Shown: piece by piece, positions 55,839 through 64,000 of the stretch
How positions within the stretch are numbered: position 1 is the first letter of the stretch
Layout of the letters: each line of letters opens with the position of its first letter
Assembly (NCBI RefSeq): GCF_006864535.1
Contig: NZ_QHLL01000001.1
Span: 237,810-301,809 of the forward strand
Length of the DNA: 64,000 nt
From: Campylobacter sp. MIT 12-8780
GTDB taxonomy: Bacteria > Campylobacterota > Campylobacteria > Campylobacterales > Campylobacteraceae
Direction: 5' to 3'
Notes under the pieces: model-generated
The model's input: only the letters and a program-made list of their open reading frames with translations
What the model was told of the DNA's origin: nothing
The model's database searches: none
Program-made: the position numbers and the translations under genes

Positions 55839-57997
55839 AAGTTTTCCTTTTTATTTATAAACTCAGCCTTTAGTCTTTTTGCCTCAAAATAAAACCAGAT
55901 ATAGCCTCCCTTATACCAAGTCTTATCAGCATACATGAGTGCTGATCCTAGCTTATAAGTAAAGCATTCTTTTTCTTTTAAAGCTTCTTGATAATCTGGA
56001 TAGCTTTCAAGTGCAGGAAGCTTTAAGCTTGGATCGTTTGTGATGGCTTTTTGATATTTTTCATTGCTAAGTTTGTGCTGTGCTTTTATATAGCTTAATA
56101 TAAAAGGCATACTTATATAAGTAAAGAAAGACTTTGAGCAAGTAATTAAAGCACTTCCTAGCTTATAAGCTAAGTGATTGTGAATTCTATCTTTTGCTTT
56201 TCCTCTTTGGAGTTGTTGATTTAAATTTGAGTTTTGATCTTGTATAGTGGTGTTTAAAGTATTGATCTTTTGCTCAAGTTCAGTGTATAAAGCAACATTT
56301 TCAAGTGAAATATCTATATTGTTTTTTTGTTCAAGTTCATATTGTTTAGCTATAAGTTCAACTGGAGGAACTTTAAGTCTATGCATGATGAGTGTATTAC
56401 CTTTGCTATCAACTCCATTTTTATAGCCTTTAAGCTTATCATCTTTGGCTAGCTCTTCTAAAACTTCAGCTGTGAGGTTGTAGAGGTGTTGGGGTGGGAT
56501 ATGGAAATCATTAGCGTGAAAAAAAGGGCTAGATCCTGCAATCAAAACATATTTTTCACTGATACTTCTTTTTGAATTTTGCGACATTGGCATTCTTTTA
56601 TCGCCATAATAATGCACGTTTGGTTTATTGCATAAAAGCATTGGTACAATTGTAGCTGTTCCAGGTTCACTTACTGCCATATCACAATCATCGCAAAAAC
56701 AAATCTTACTTCTGTAATCATATCCTACTAGGGACTTAAAGACTATGAGTGTTGAGTTTTTATTGCTATTTGAGCTTAAAGCATTGCTTGAAGTATCATT
56801 ATTTGAGTTAATAGTATTTAGATTAAAAAATAAACTAAGCTTTTTAAATTCTTCACTTTGTTCTTGTTCTAAGCCTTGTAATTCATCAGCATCATAAATG
56901 AAAGATTCACAATGCCCCCCCCCCATGCATAAATTTGCTTTATTGTCTTTGGCATAACAAAACTCATTTGAGCTGTTGTTTAAATTTGCATGTTGTTTTA
57001 TCACATCATTATTAAGTTCATCTAAACTTAGATCATATTTCAAGTTAGAAAAAGCTTCTTTAGTGGCTTTGACTACTTTATGAAATAAGACTTTATTTTC
57101 TGGAAAATCTTGTCTTTGTCCATCATAAGCTGTCATTCCATCTACATAGACTTTTATTGTTTTAAAATATTTGCTTAAATTTTTAAGGATTAAGGCTGTG
57201 CCTTTGATTTGTTCTAGCCATGCTCTTTTTTCTCCGGGTAAACCTAACCAGAGAATCAAATCATAGTTAAAACTATCTTTTTTGACTATTTTTTCACGAT
57301 CTTGAATAGACTCTGCATACACTTCTTTTAAAAGACCTATAAACATAGGTATAGCCGATGGATAGAAGAGAACAAAGTCTTTTATTTTAGATTTTGTGAT
57401 AGATTTGAATTGTTTAGGAGTAAAAAAAGAATGCGTAGATTCTACTAATTTATTGTTTGAATCCAAATGCTGTATAACATACATTTTCTCAGAAAAAAAA
57501 TGCCATGGACGAGTATTTTTTAAAGTAAATGCAAAAGCAATATCACGATGATATAAATTTATAATATTTTCCTTAGCAAAGCGTGTCATCATTAACTTAG
57601 TCCAGGTTAGTGCAACATCATCATTCCATGGTTCTTTTATCACAAATATTCTTTTTTCTACTACAATGGCATTTATACAATGAGTAGCCTGTAGCCATAA
57701 GCATGGATATTTATTCTCTTTGTCAATTAAAAATACATAATTTTCTAACAAGGGTTCTTTACTAGAAAAAACCGCTCTTAAAACCACATCATTATACAAA
57801 GGATGTTTAATTTCAAAATATTCTTGCTTTACCTTTTCATTCCAAAAATTCACAAGCCCATCTATATCATTATTATTCTGCATTCTTGCTATTTGTGCTA
57901 TTTCACAATTATATTTTTCAAATTCATATTCTTGTATTGTGAAATTCTTTTGCCAATCTTTAAGATCATTTAAAAAATCTTGTATTGCTTTACTCAT
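55835..57997 (-). CDS. Phase-variable polysaccharide transferase (720 residues, G10, on)
   Basis: A large cytoplasmic protein. The centre (about 245-295) reads YDLILWLGLPGEKRAWLEQIKG then KVYVDGMTAYDG, and further on DMAVSEPGTATIVPMLLCNKP. This resembles the capsule transferases of the C. jejuni Cj1421c/Cj1422c type, a match made from memory only. Between these parts lies a low-complexity insert (about 330-430) holding the G10 tract, read as Met-Gly-Gly-Gly at 358-361. The C-terminus carries the tail LPALESYPDYQEAL...YKLGSALMYADKTWYKGGY shared with other island enzymes. At G10 it is intact; G9 or G11 would truncate it at about residue 363-374. Confidence 0.75.
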   Translation of the reverse strand: MSKAIQDFLNDLKDWQKNFTIQEYEFEKYNCEIAQIARMQNNNDIDGLVNFWNEKVKQEYFEIKHPLYNDVVLRAVFSSKEPLLENYVFLIDKENKYPCLWLQATHCINAIVVEKRIFVIKEPWNDDVALTWTKLMMTRFAKENIINLYHRDIAFAFTLKNTRPWHFFSEKMYVIQHLDSNNKLVESTHSFFTPKQFKSITKSKIKDFVLFYPSAIPMFIGLLKEVYAESIQDREKIVKKDSFNYDLILWLGLPGEKRAWLEQIKGTALILKNLSKYFKTIKVYVDGMTAYDGQRQDFPENKVLFHKVVKATKEAFSNLKYDLSLDELNNDVIKQHANLNNSSNEFCYAKDNKANLCMGGGHCESFIYDADELQGLEQEQSEEFKKLSLFFNLNTINSNNDTSSNALSSNSNKNSTLIVFKSLVGYDYRSKICFCDDCDMAVSEPGTATIVPMLLCNKPNVHYYGDKRMPMSQNSKRSISEKYVLIAGSSPFFHANDFHIPPQHLYNLTAEVLEELAKDDKLKGYKNGVDSKGNTLIMHRLKVPPVELIAKQYELEQKNNIDISLENVALYTELEQKINTLNTTIQDQNSNLNQQLQRGKAKDRIHNHLAYKLGSALITCSKSFFTYISMPFILSYIKAQHKLSNEKYQKAITNDPSLKLPALESYPDYQEALKEKECFTYKLGSALMYADKTWYKGGYIWFYFEAKRLKAEFINKKENL
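56915..56924 (-). repeat. G10 tract in the 720-residue transferase (on)
   Basis: Ten G on the coding strand, in frame. G9 ends after about 15 further residues and G11 after three (GGGAL then stop). Confidence 0.92.
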
Positions 57998-58009
57998 TGC
58001 TCCCCTTTC

Positions 58010-58642
58010 TTATTGTGTTAATATTTGATATCCTAGTATTTTTGCCCATTGCAAATCCTTACCACATTCAACAACATTAGCATTGCCCACTAAAGAAAGA
58101 AGTGGAATATCACTTACACAATCACTGTAAGCATATGAATTTTTTAAATCATATTTTTTTAAATCAAGCATTTGATCAAGCTTGTAAAGTTTTCTTTCCT
58201 GCATAGTATGAATCCCATCTATATTTCCTGTTAGTTTTTCATCTATAGTTTCCAAAGCTACTGCTACAACATGCTCGATATTATAAATTTTGGCAAATTC
58301 TTTAATATATATCTCAAGCCCTCCAGAGACTATTACTATGGTGTGTCCATTATCTTGATGATAGAAAAGTTTTTGTAAGATATTTCGATTTAACTTAGGC
58401 AAAACTTCTTCGTAAATAAAATGTCTAGCAAGCTTTTTAGCTTCACTAATAGGAAAATCTATCAAATGCTCATATCGTGGGTATATCATTCCTTTTTCTT
58501 GATATTCTTTTCTTCTTTTCATATTTTTTTCTTCCGTATAGTTTGGATTTAAAGCACCTGCCATAGGAAGATAGCTATCAAGTGTTTGAAAATTTGGTAA
58601 AGTTTCACAAAAATCAAATAAAGCTAAAATCTTTTTATCCAT
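58010..58642 (-). CDS. HAD-family phosphatase (Cj1435c-like)
   Basis: A 210-residue HAD phosphatase of the phosphoserine-phosphatase type. Motif I reads LFDFCETL: the nucleophile Asp is kept but the second Asp of DxD is Cys. Motif II is IVSGG (about 104-108) and motif III/IV is YAYSDCVSDIPLL (about 169-181), again with Cys in place of a Gly-Asp pattern. In the C. jejuni HS:2 capsule module I recall Cj1435c removing phosphate from the ethanolamine- or serinol-phosphate amide of glucuronate. The position directly after the two PLP enzymes fits. AAAAGGTG precedes the ATG. Confidence 0.82.
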   Translation of the reverse strand: MDKKILALFDFCETLPNFQTLDSYLPMAGALNPNYTEEKNMKRRKEYQEKGMIYPRYEHLIDFPISEAKKLARHFIYEEVLPKLNRNILQKLFYHQDNGHTIVIVSGGLEIYIKEFAKIYNIEHVVAVALETIDEKLTGNIDGIHTMQERKLYKLDQMLDLKKYDLKNSYAYSDCVSDIPLLSLVGNANVVECGKDLQWAKILGYQILTQ

Positions 58643-58659
58643 AATACACCTTTTAGTTT

Positions 58660-59826
58660 TTATAAAAACAAATCTTTCATTGCATTTGATATAATTTCAT
58701 TTTCTTCATATGTTCTACTTGCAATTCTTACGAATTCGCCATCTAAACCTATTTTGTCATTACAAGTTCGAGTATATATGCCGTATTTAACAAGCATTTT
58801 TGTAACAAAATCAGCACTCGTGCTTTTATCAAGCAATTCAACTAAAGCAAAATTACTCATGCTTGGATATACTTTTATAGCTTGAATTTTCGAAAGATTG
58901 TCGTAAAACACTTGGGTTTGGCTAATGTATTTTTTTCTTATTTTTTCATATTCTTGTAAAAAATATTTTTGGACATAAAGCCTAAAAAAATACTCGCTCA
59001 ATCCAGAAGAGTTCCATAAATAGCCATTATGAAGCAATGAAGCAACTTTATCCTTGCTCATTATGCCATAGCCTGATCTAATCCCTGCTATACCAAAATC
59101 TTTTGACATACTTTTTATAATGATGAGATTTGGAAATTCTTTAAAAAGTTGCTCGGTTTGAACAAGATCATATTGCTTGTTTTCATAAGCAAAGTGTATA
59201 AAGGATTCATCAAGTATAATATTTGATAAGTGCTTGAGTTCTGTAAGTATATATCTTAAATTTTCATAATTAATATATCCACCATCTGGGTTGTTTGGAT
59301 TAATGATTACAATACTATCAGCCTTGCTATCTTTAACAAATTTTATATATCGCTCAATATCTAAGGCATATTGTTTTTCCTTTAAGAGTTGGAAGTAAAG
59401 CACTTGCGTATCAGCTCTTACAAATTCGTAATATGATGAAAATGTAGGGATATTTACGATTAATTTTTTCCCAACAAAATTATGCAAAACAGCTTGAATG
59501 ATTTCTATAGCACCATTACCTATAAAAATATTTTCAGCATCTATGTTTAGATATTGGGCAATAACATCTGCAATAACACTATTTTGAGAAGGATAAAACT
59601 CCAAAACATCTCTTAATTTGTCACTATCAATCAAATCCTTTTTGAGATAATTTAAAAAAAGTTCTGTTGCATAAGGATTAGATAAAAAACAAGCATCAAC
59701 TTTGATTTGCAATTCTGGTAGTTTTTGGGCTATAGTAAAAATGCTTGGACTATGACTTCCAGAAGATTCTTTTAGTCTTTTAATCTTTGCAGCAAGTCTT
59801 TTTTCTTGCTCGTTAAGCTCTATCAT
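58660..59826 (-). CDS. PLP-dependent aminotransferase-fold enzyme (Cj1436c-like)
   Basis: A 388-residue class I/II aminotransferase-fold protein. NPNNPDGG (about 176-183), the PLP-nitrogen Asp206 in IILDES and the Schiff-base Lys242 in SMSKDFGIAGIRSGYG are all present. The size and place between phosphatase and aminotransferase match C. jejuni Cj1436c, reported (from memory) as an L-serine-phosphate decarboxylase giving ethanolamine phosphate; without that context it would pass as HisC or CobD. I prefer the ATG at 59826 over one 22 codons upstream that overlaps the previous gene and encodes a hydrophobic leader unlike the family. Confidence 0.85.
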   Translation of the reverse strand: MIELNEQEKRLAAKIKRLKESSGSHSPSIFTIAQKLPELQIKVDACFLSNPYATELFLNYLKKDLIDSDKLRDVLEFYPSQNSVIADVIAQYLNIDAENIFIGNGAIEIIQAVLHNFVGKKLIVNIPTFSSYYEFVRADTQVLYFQLLKEKQYALDIERYIKFVKDSKADSIVIINPNNPDGGYINYENLRYILTELKHLSNIILDESFIHFAYENKQYDLVQTEQLFKEFPNLIIIKSMSKDFGIAGIRSGYGIMSKDKVASLLHNGYLWNSSGLSEYFFRLYVQKYFLQEYEKIRKKYISQTQVFYDNLSKIQAIKVYPSMSNFALVELLDKSTSADFVTKMLVKYGIYTRTCNDKIGLDGEFVRIASRTYEENEIISNAMKDLFL

Positions 59827-59885
59827 TACAATTTCTTTCAATAATAAAAGCGTGAAAATAATTGATTTTTTCACGAAAAATATAG

Positions 59886-60983
59886 CTAACAAGGTAAATT
59901 TCCTCCTTGTTGAGTTATAAATTCTTGTATCTTTTGAGCAACTAGTCCCATCTGCTTTCTTGTTCCTATACTAATACGGCAATGATTTGCAATGATGTGA
60001 GAATAATTGCGTATAAAAATACCATCTCGTTCCAAGTAATTCACGAAAAGAGTCGTATTCTCATTTCTCATCAAAACAAAATTAGTTACGGATCCATGGG
60101 CAAGCCCCCCCCCCATAACTAAGTCCATACTAGTTATAAATTCCTTTCTTGCTAGTTTTACTTCATTAATATAATTTTGAGTGTATTCTAAGTCATTTAA
60201 AGCTGCTATAGCTGCTACTTGTGCTAAGGCATTAACATTTTTTGGGTTTCTTAATTTATTTAAAGCTAAAATATTTTCACTATGAGAAATAACATAGCCT
60301 ATTCTAAGTCCAGCTAAAGCAAAAGCCTTAGAAAAAGTTCTTGTTATAATGATGTTTTTATATTGCTGAACCAAATCCTGCATACTAGTGCCATAAAATT
60401 CATAATAAGCTTCATCAATAATAAAAAGCACTTGTTCAAAATCTTGTAGTAATTTTGTTAATTTTTCTTTATCATAAGCTTTTCCAGTAGGATTATTAGG
60501 ATTACAAATATAAACACACTTTATATTGTTTGTGATTATGAATTTATTAAGAAGTTCAAAATTAAGTTCAAAATCTGCATCTAGCATAAAGGGTAAAGTT
60601 TTTATTCCTATACCCTGCGCTCTGGCTCTAAAATTATCATAAGTTGGGCTTATTATGGCTATTTTATCACTATTTTCTAAAAAAACAGAAAGAATAAACT
60701 CATGAGCCGCATCAGAACTTGCAAAAGTTTGTATATTTTCAATGCTTACTCTGCAGTATTTTGCCAAAGATTCTAGCAATGAAATATTGTTGGTATTTGG
60801 ATACCAATTTAAAAAATTATCTTTTAAAAAAGATTGAATTGCTTGAAAAACTTTTGGCGATGGTGGTATTGTGGCTTCGTTCCAATCAAGCTTTAAAACA
60901 CCTTTTTTGTTTTCTATATCCCATACTTTATGAGGGATTGAAACATAAGGTGAAAGTTCTTGAATATTTTTATTTGCTTTCAT
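59886..60983 (-). CDS. HisC-like aminotransferase, phase-variable (Cj1437c-like, on)
   Basis: A 365-residue class I/II aminotransferase. NPNNPTG (161-167), FIIDEAYYEF with Asp190, the Schiff-base Lys219 in RTFSKAFALAGLR and the substrate-carboxylate/phosphate Arg in HCRISIGTR near the end are intact. A G10 tract encodes Gly291-293; at this length the frame is open. C. jejuni Cj1437c, which I recall as a phase-variable enzyme converting dihydroxyacetone phosphate to serinol phosphate, has the same place and size. The ATG at 60983 overlaps the end of the GT8-TupA gene by 14 nt. Confidence 0.87.
   Translation of the reverse strand: MKANKNIQELSPYVSIPHKVWDIENKKGVLKLDWNEATIPPSPKVFQAIQSFLKDNFLNWYPNTNNISLLESLAKYCRVSIENIQTFASSDAAHEFILSVFLENSDKIAIISPTYDNFRARAQGIGIKTLPFMLDADFELNFELLNKFIITNNIKCVYICNPNNPTGKAYDKEKLTKLLQDFEQVLFIIDEAYYEFYGTSMQDLVQQYKNIIITRTFSKAFALAGLRIGYVISHSENILALNKLRNPKNVNALAQVAAIAALNDLEYTQNYINEVKLARKEFITSMDLVMGGGLAHGSVTNFVLMRNENTTLFVNYLERDGIFIRNYSHIIANHCRISIGTRKQMGLVAQKIQEFITQQGGNLPC
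60105..60114 (-). repeat. G10 tract in the HisC-like aminotransferase (on)
   Basis: Ten G on the coding strand, read as Met-Gly-Gly-Gly. G9 stops after GGGLPMDP and G11 stops shortly after GGGACPW, removing the last 70 or so residues. Confidence 0.92.
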
Positions 60984-63885
60984 CAATTAGCCTTTTAAAT
61001 TTCCATAAATCTCCAAGTTTTTTATCCCATTCATTTGGGATAATTCTTTCGCCTGCTGCACCCGGAGTAAAAGTAAGCTCTCCTATATAAATTTTATTTG
61101 CATTTTGATACAGATCAACCCTTACATAATCAAATGGTTTAGCAAGTTTTAAAGAAAGATTTAGCATTGTTTCAAGAGCTTGTGGTTTATTGGGGATTTT
61201 TGTGATTTTGGAATTATCATAAGTTATGCCAAATGGAGCTAAATTCCAAGCACTATCAAGCATTGCTCTTTGATAATTATCAAATCGATCTGTTGTAACT
61301 TGAAAAAAATTATTTTTCATATCATCCTGATCGAAAATATGAATTTTATAAGTATCTGCTGGCTTATCATTATTTAACAATAATTCTTCAGCTAAAATTC
61401 TTGGCTCTATATCTTTATATTGCCACTCCCTTGCAAAATCATAATAATTTCTATTTAAATGCCATTGAAGTTTTTTTAGAGACTGAGTAAGTTTTTCTAC
61501 ATCTCTTAAGAATTCTTTTTTATTTTCTACTATCACCACTCCACCGCTATCATGATTGGTTTTTAAAACAAAGCTGTTTGGAAGTTGTTCAAAGTCTATA
61601 TCATAAGCATTTTTATAAATTCCATATAACTTTGGTAAATATTTACACTCATTGGTTCTAAATAGCAAGGTTTCTAAAGAATCAATAGGTTCAAAAAGAG
61701 GGGAATTTGATGAAAAAATATGAACATCACTAGCCAAAAATGTCTTTTGTTCTTGCTCTAAAGTAGCTGCTATATAAATCCTTGCTTTTATTTTATCAGC
61801 CAAAGCTATATATACCGGACTTCTATCATAAAGCATCCTTGAGATAATTTTTTCATTAAAGGTTTGAGGCAATTTAAAATTAGGAATATAGCCAAAAATT
61901 TGCTTATGTCTTTGAGTAAGAAAAAGCTCATCATCTTTCAAACTAAACTCTTTTTGTGTCCTGATATTGTTTTCAACAAAACTATGTTTAGATAAGGAGG
62001 CATTTTTATGTTCTTTACTAGACTGAATAAGAGCAAAAGGTAAAGATATATAACCGATAATACCTTTCTTATGGGTATTTAAAATCAAAGATCCTATTTT
62101 ATAAGAAAGATGATTTTTAACCTTCAAAGCTTCTTCATAATCTGCGTATGTTTCTAATGGTGGTAAAGGTATTGAATTTTGTTTCTTATATCTTTGGTAT
62201 TCATTTATTGTTTTAATAAGAGAATATGGAAGAATTATGCATTTTATAGGGTTTTTAGCAGTTTTAATAAGCGTAGAGCCGAGCCTATATGAAAGCTGAT
62301 CTTTTATCCTTTGAACCGCGCCTTCATGCACTTTGTACTTGAAAGAATAATGTTCAAGAACAGAATCTTTTACGGCATTAACTAAAATATCGGTATAAAA
62401 TGGTAATTTTCTTGCACACTCCCACCATTTAAAAAAGAAAGGATTTAAGCATGCATTAAGCTGCCAAGCTTTTCCTAGATTAAAATGGATAATAACTGGA
62501 TTTTCTTTTGCTATTTTAAGTTCGTTTAGATCGTCAAACTCAACTCTTTCTCCAATTTCAATTCTAGAAAGCTGAAGATTGTATTTAAAGTGAATGAAAC
62601 GGATATTTTTATTTAAAACTGCATTTATTAAAAATTGATCAGCTAGAACAAAAACATCTTTGTGAAGTAAGGAAAATTCTTTCAGTCTTTCATCTATTTT
62701 TTCATCACGCCATTTTTTAGCATTAAATAAAAGCATTCCTGAATTATAATGCCTTGATTCAGGTTGTATATGCATCATTTCTTTATATCTAAAATACTTC
62801 CAAGCATCATCAACAACACCAAGATAATACTGCGAAATATCCAAATTATAAAGTTCCCACAAACTATCAAGCACTACAGAATCATAATCCAAATAAATAA
62901 CTCGATCCAAATGCGGTAAAAGCCAAGGTATAGCTAAACGATAATACGCATTAATAGGCATATTTTTTCTTTGCGTAGTGCTTCTATATAGTTCAAAATC
63001 GCTAGAATCGACTTTTAAAAAAGTTAAAGTAGAATGCTTTGTATTTAAAAAATCCAAACAAGCTGTATCTGTCTCCTTAAAACCTTCATCTATAATAAAA
63101 TAAAAATGAATAAAATCTTTTTCATCTTTATTCTCTAAAACAGAAAGCATAGAAACAGCACATTTTTTTATAGAGCTTTGTTTTTTGTCACACATATAAA
63201 CAATATGCACTTCACGTCTTTGATCTTGGGCCAAATCTTCAAAATCAAAATGAAAATTGTCAAAATGAGCTAGATAAGAAAAATTATCATGAGATGAAAG
63301 TAAGAATTTAGAAATATCTAAATTCTTATCTGCAATATATAAATTAAACATAAATTTAAAAAGACAAAGTTCATAAAATGGTGTTTGTTTGGCGTATTGC
63401 CACCATAATGAATCAAGATTATTATCATTTATATTGTAATCTAAATTTGAAAGTTTTGTTTGTATTGTAAAATTTGCCGTGTTAGCAATATGTTTTTCAT
63501 AAATTGAAAATATATCCTCTTCTAATATGAAGCTATGGTCCAAGTACATAAAATTTTTATATTCTGTTTTTAAATATGATAAGAATTTCTCCTTCAAATT
63601 TGTATCATAACTTATAAATGCTCTTAATAAAACATTGCTTTTACCATTTTGCATATTTAAAAACATTTGCCAATATCTCAATGGAAAGCAATTTGAAAAT
63701 ACTATTACGTCAAGCATTTTTTCTTTATTACCAGAATTTTCAATAATGCTTTGAATTGTTACCGCCAACTCAAGTATTTCATCATTGTTGGCAAAAAACA
63801 CTAAAGCTGCAGAATTGCTAGTAATTTTTTTTACAAAAAAATTATGCTCTAAATTATCAATATACTTAATACTTGCATTTCGCAT
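60970..63885 (-). CDS. GT8 glycosyltransferase fused to TupA-like ATP-grasp amide ligase
   Basis: A 971-residue multidomain protein. Residues 1-215 look like a degenerate glycosyltransferase domain (VFFANNDEILELAVTIQSI; YLDHSF where DxD would be). Residues 226-500 are a clear GT8 domain with YLDYDS (DxD at 333-335) and HYNSGMLLFN. Residues 530-620 hold two copies of the island tail module (YRLGSTLIKTAKNP; LPPLETYADYEEALK then YKIGSLILN). Residues 655-970 are a TupA-like ATP-grasp (FVLKTNHDSGG, ILAEELL, DYVRVDLY, GELTFTPGAAG). It probably transfers a sugar and amidates a uronic acid with the amine made by the neighbouring PLP enzymes, as C. jejuni Cj1438c does. TAGGGG precedes the ATG. Confidence 0.85.
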   Translation of the reverse strand: MRNASIKYIDNLEHNFFVKKITSNSAALVFFANNDEILELAVTIQSIIENSGNKEKMLDVIVFSNCFPLRYWQMFLNMQNGKSNVLLRAFISYDTNLKEKFLSYLKTEYKNFMYLDHSFILEEDIFSIYEKHIANTANFTIQTKLSNLDYNINDNNLDSLWWQYAKQTPFYELCLFKFMFNLYIADKNLDISKFLLSSHDNFSYLAHFDNFHFDFEDLAQDQRREVHIVYMCDKKQSSIKKCAVSMLSVLENKDEKDFIHFYFIIDEGFKETDTACLDFLNTKHSTLTFLKVDSSDFELYRSTTQRKNMPINAYYRLAIPWLLPHLDRVIYLDYDSVVLDSLWELYNLDISQYYLGVVDDAWKYFRYKEMMHIQPESRHYNSGMLLFNAKKWRDEKIDERLKEFSLLHKDVFVLADQFLINAVLNKNIRFIHFKYNLQLSRIEIGERVEFDDLNELKIAKENPVIIHFNLGKAWQLNACLNPFFFKWWECARKLPFYTDILVNAVKDSVLEHYSFKYKVHEGAVQRIKDQLSYRLGSTLIKTAKNPIKCIILPYSLIKTINEYQRYKKQNSIPLPPLETYADYEEALKVKNHLSYKIGSLILNTHKKGIIGYISLPFALIQSSKEHKNASLSKHSFVENNIRTQKEFSLKDDELFLTQRHKQIFGYIPNFKLPQTFNEKIISRMLYDRSPVYIALADKIKARIYIAATLEQEQKTFLASDVHIFSSNSPLFEPIDSLETLLFRTNECKYLPKLYGIYKNAYDIDFEQLPNSFVLKTNHDSGGVVIVENKKEFLRDVEKLTQSLKKLQWHLNRNYYDFAREWQYKDIEPRILAEELLLNNDKPADTYKIHIFDQDDMKNNFFQVTTDRFDNYQRAMLDSAWNLAPFGITYDNSKITKIPNKPQALETMLNLSLKLAKPFDYVRVDLYQNANKIYIGELTFTPGAAGERIIPNEWDKKLGDLWKFKRLIDESK

Positions 63886-63898
63886 TTTTATTTTTCCC

Positions 63899-64000
63899 CT
63901 ACTTATTTTTGTGATTTTTTATAACTGTTAGCAACTCAAATGGCATTTTGATAAGCCCCCCCCCCCAGCGATTGTTATAAGCTTTAATTAAGGTTTGTCC
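63899..64000 (-). CDS. C-terminal end of a phase-variable transferase (partial)
   Basis: The last 33 codons of a gene that enters from beyond the window. The sequence GQTLIKAYNNRWGGGLIKMP then FELLTVIKNHKNK is the C-terminal tail found in the island transferases (compare LGSALMYADKTWYKGGYIWFYFE in the 720-residue protein). A G11 tract encodes the Trp-Gly-Gly-Gly and is in frame here; whether the gene upstream is on cannot be judged. It ends 13 nt before the start of the GT8-TupA gene. Confidence 0.7.
   Translation of the reverse strand, partial: GQTLIKAYNNRWGGGLIKMPFELLTVIKNHKNK
63956..63966 (-). repeat. G11 tract in the partial transferase gene
   Basis: Eleven G on the coding strand. It lies in the codons of a conserved aromatic-Gly-Gly motif close to the C-terminus, so a length change would alter only the last 20 or so residues. 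Confidence 0.9.

Overview
The window is AT-rich and gene-dense, with overlapping stop/start junctions and G-run contingency tracts on the coding strand. The gene set (mapA next to gyrA, flgPQ, peb1A/pebC, ciaB, a CheB with no receiver domain, nrfHA, a cytochrome P450 beside kpsS/kpsC) points to a thermotolerant Campylobacter related to C. jejuni, C. upsaliensis and C. helveticus. The blocks match C. jejuni in content but lie in a different order, so this is probably not C. jejuni itself.

Layout. 0-3 kb: a pseudopilin, two small proteins and uvrB. 3-9.5 kb: the KpsS/KpsC end of a capsule locus with the P450 and two membrane proteins, next to tRNA-Ser(GCU). 9.7-13 kb: a PepSY membrane protein behind a Fur-like box, nitrite reductase nrfHA and a nitroreductase. 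13.8-17 kb: panBCD, an ATP-grasp protein and a pseudoazurin. 17-21 kb: a FecCD-type metal-chelate ABC transporter with two binding proteins and a frameshift inside the ATPase signature motif. 21.5-26 kb: a MacA-MacB-outer-membrane efflux operon. 26-28 kb: an AEC transporter and a phase-off GT8 glycosyltransferase. 28-33 kb: flgQ, flgP (with an excellent sigma-54 promoter), gyrA, a ComF-like gene and mapA. 33-38 kb: a DASS transporter, dsbA-dsbB, alr and pgp2. 38-50 kb: a block collinear with C. jejuni Cj0909-Cj0924 (copper chaperone/SCO, cysM, hupB, ciaB, thioesterases, prs, the PEB1 transporter, cheB-cheR), then a TauE-like protein.

50.4-64 kb: an accessory surface-polysaccharide island, all on the minus strand, opening with decayed gene remnants. 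Its right part (HAD phosphatase, serine-phosphate-decarboxylase-like PLP enzyme, HisC-like aminotransferase, GT8 plus TupA-like ATP-grasp fusion) has the order and approximate sizes I recall for C. jejuni Cj1435c-Cj1438c, which amidate capsular glucuronic acid with ethanolamine or serinol. Its left part (four cytidylyltransferase-fold proteins, an HpcH/HpaI-type TIM-barrel protein and an NAD-dependent epimerase) has no assigned pathway that I recognise. It is the best candidate here for an undescribed system.

Homopolymeric G tracts of 10-12 nt occur in the GT8 gene (off as read), in both cytidylyltransferases flanking the epimerase, in the 720-residue transferase, in the aminotransferase, in a partial gene at the window end and, unusually, at the 5' end of cheR. 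A G7 run breaks the ABC ATPase. Length changes are predicted to switch proteins off, lengthen a C-terminus, fuse two enzymes, or alter how cheR translation starts. Family names come from visible motifs and memory; no database search was run.
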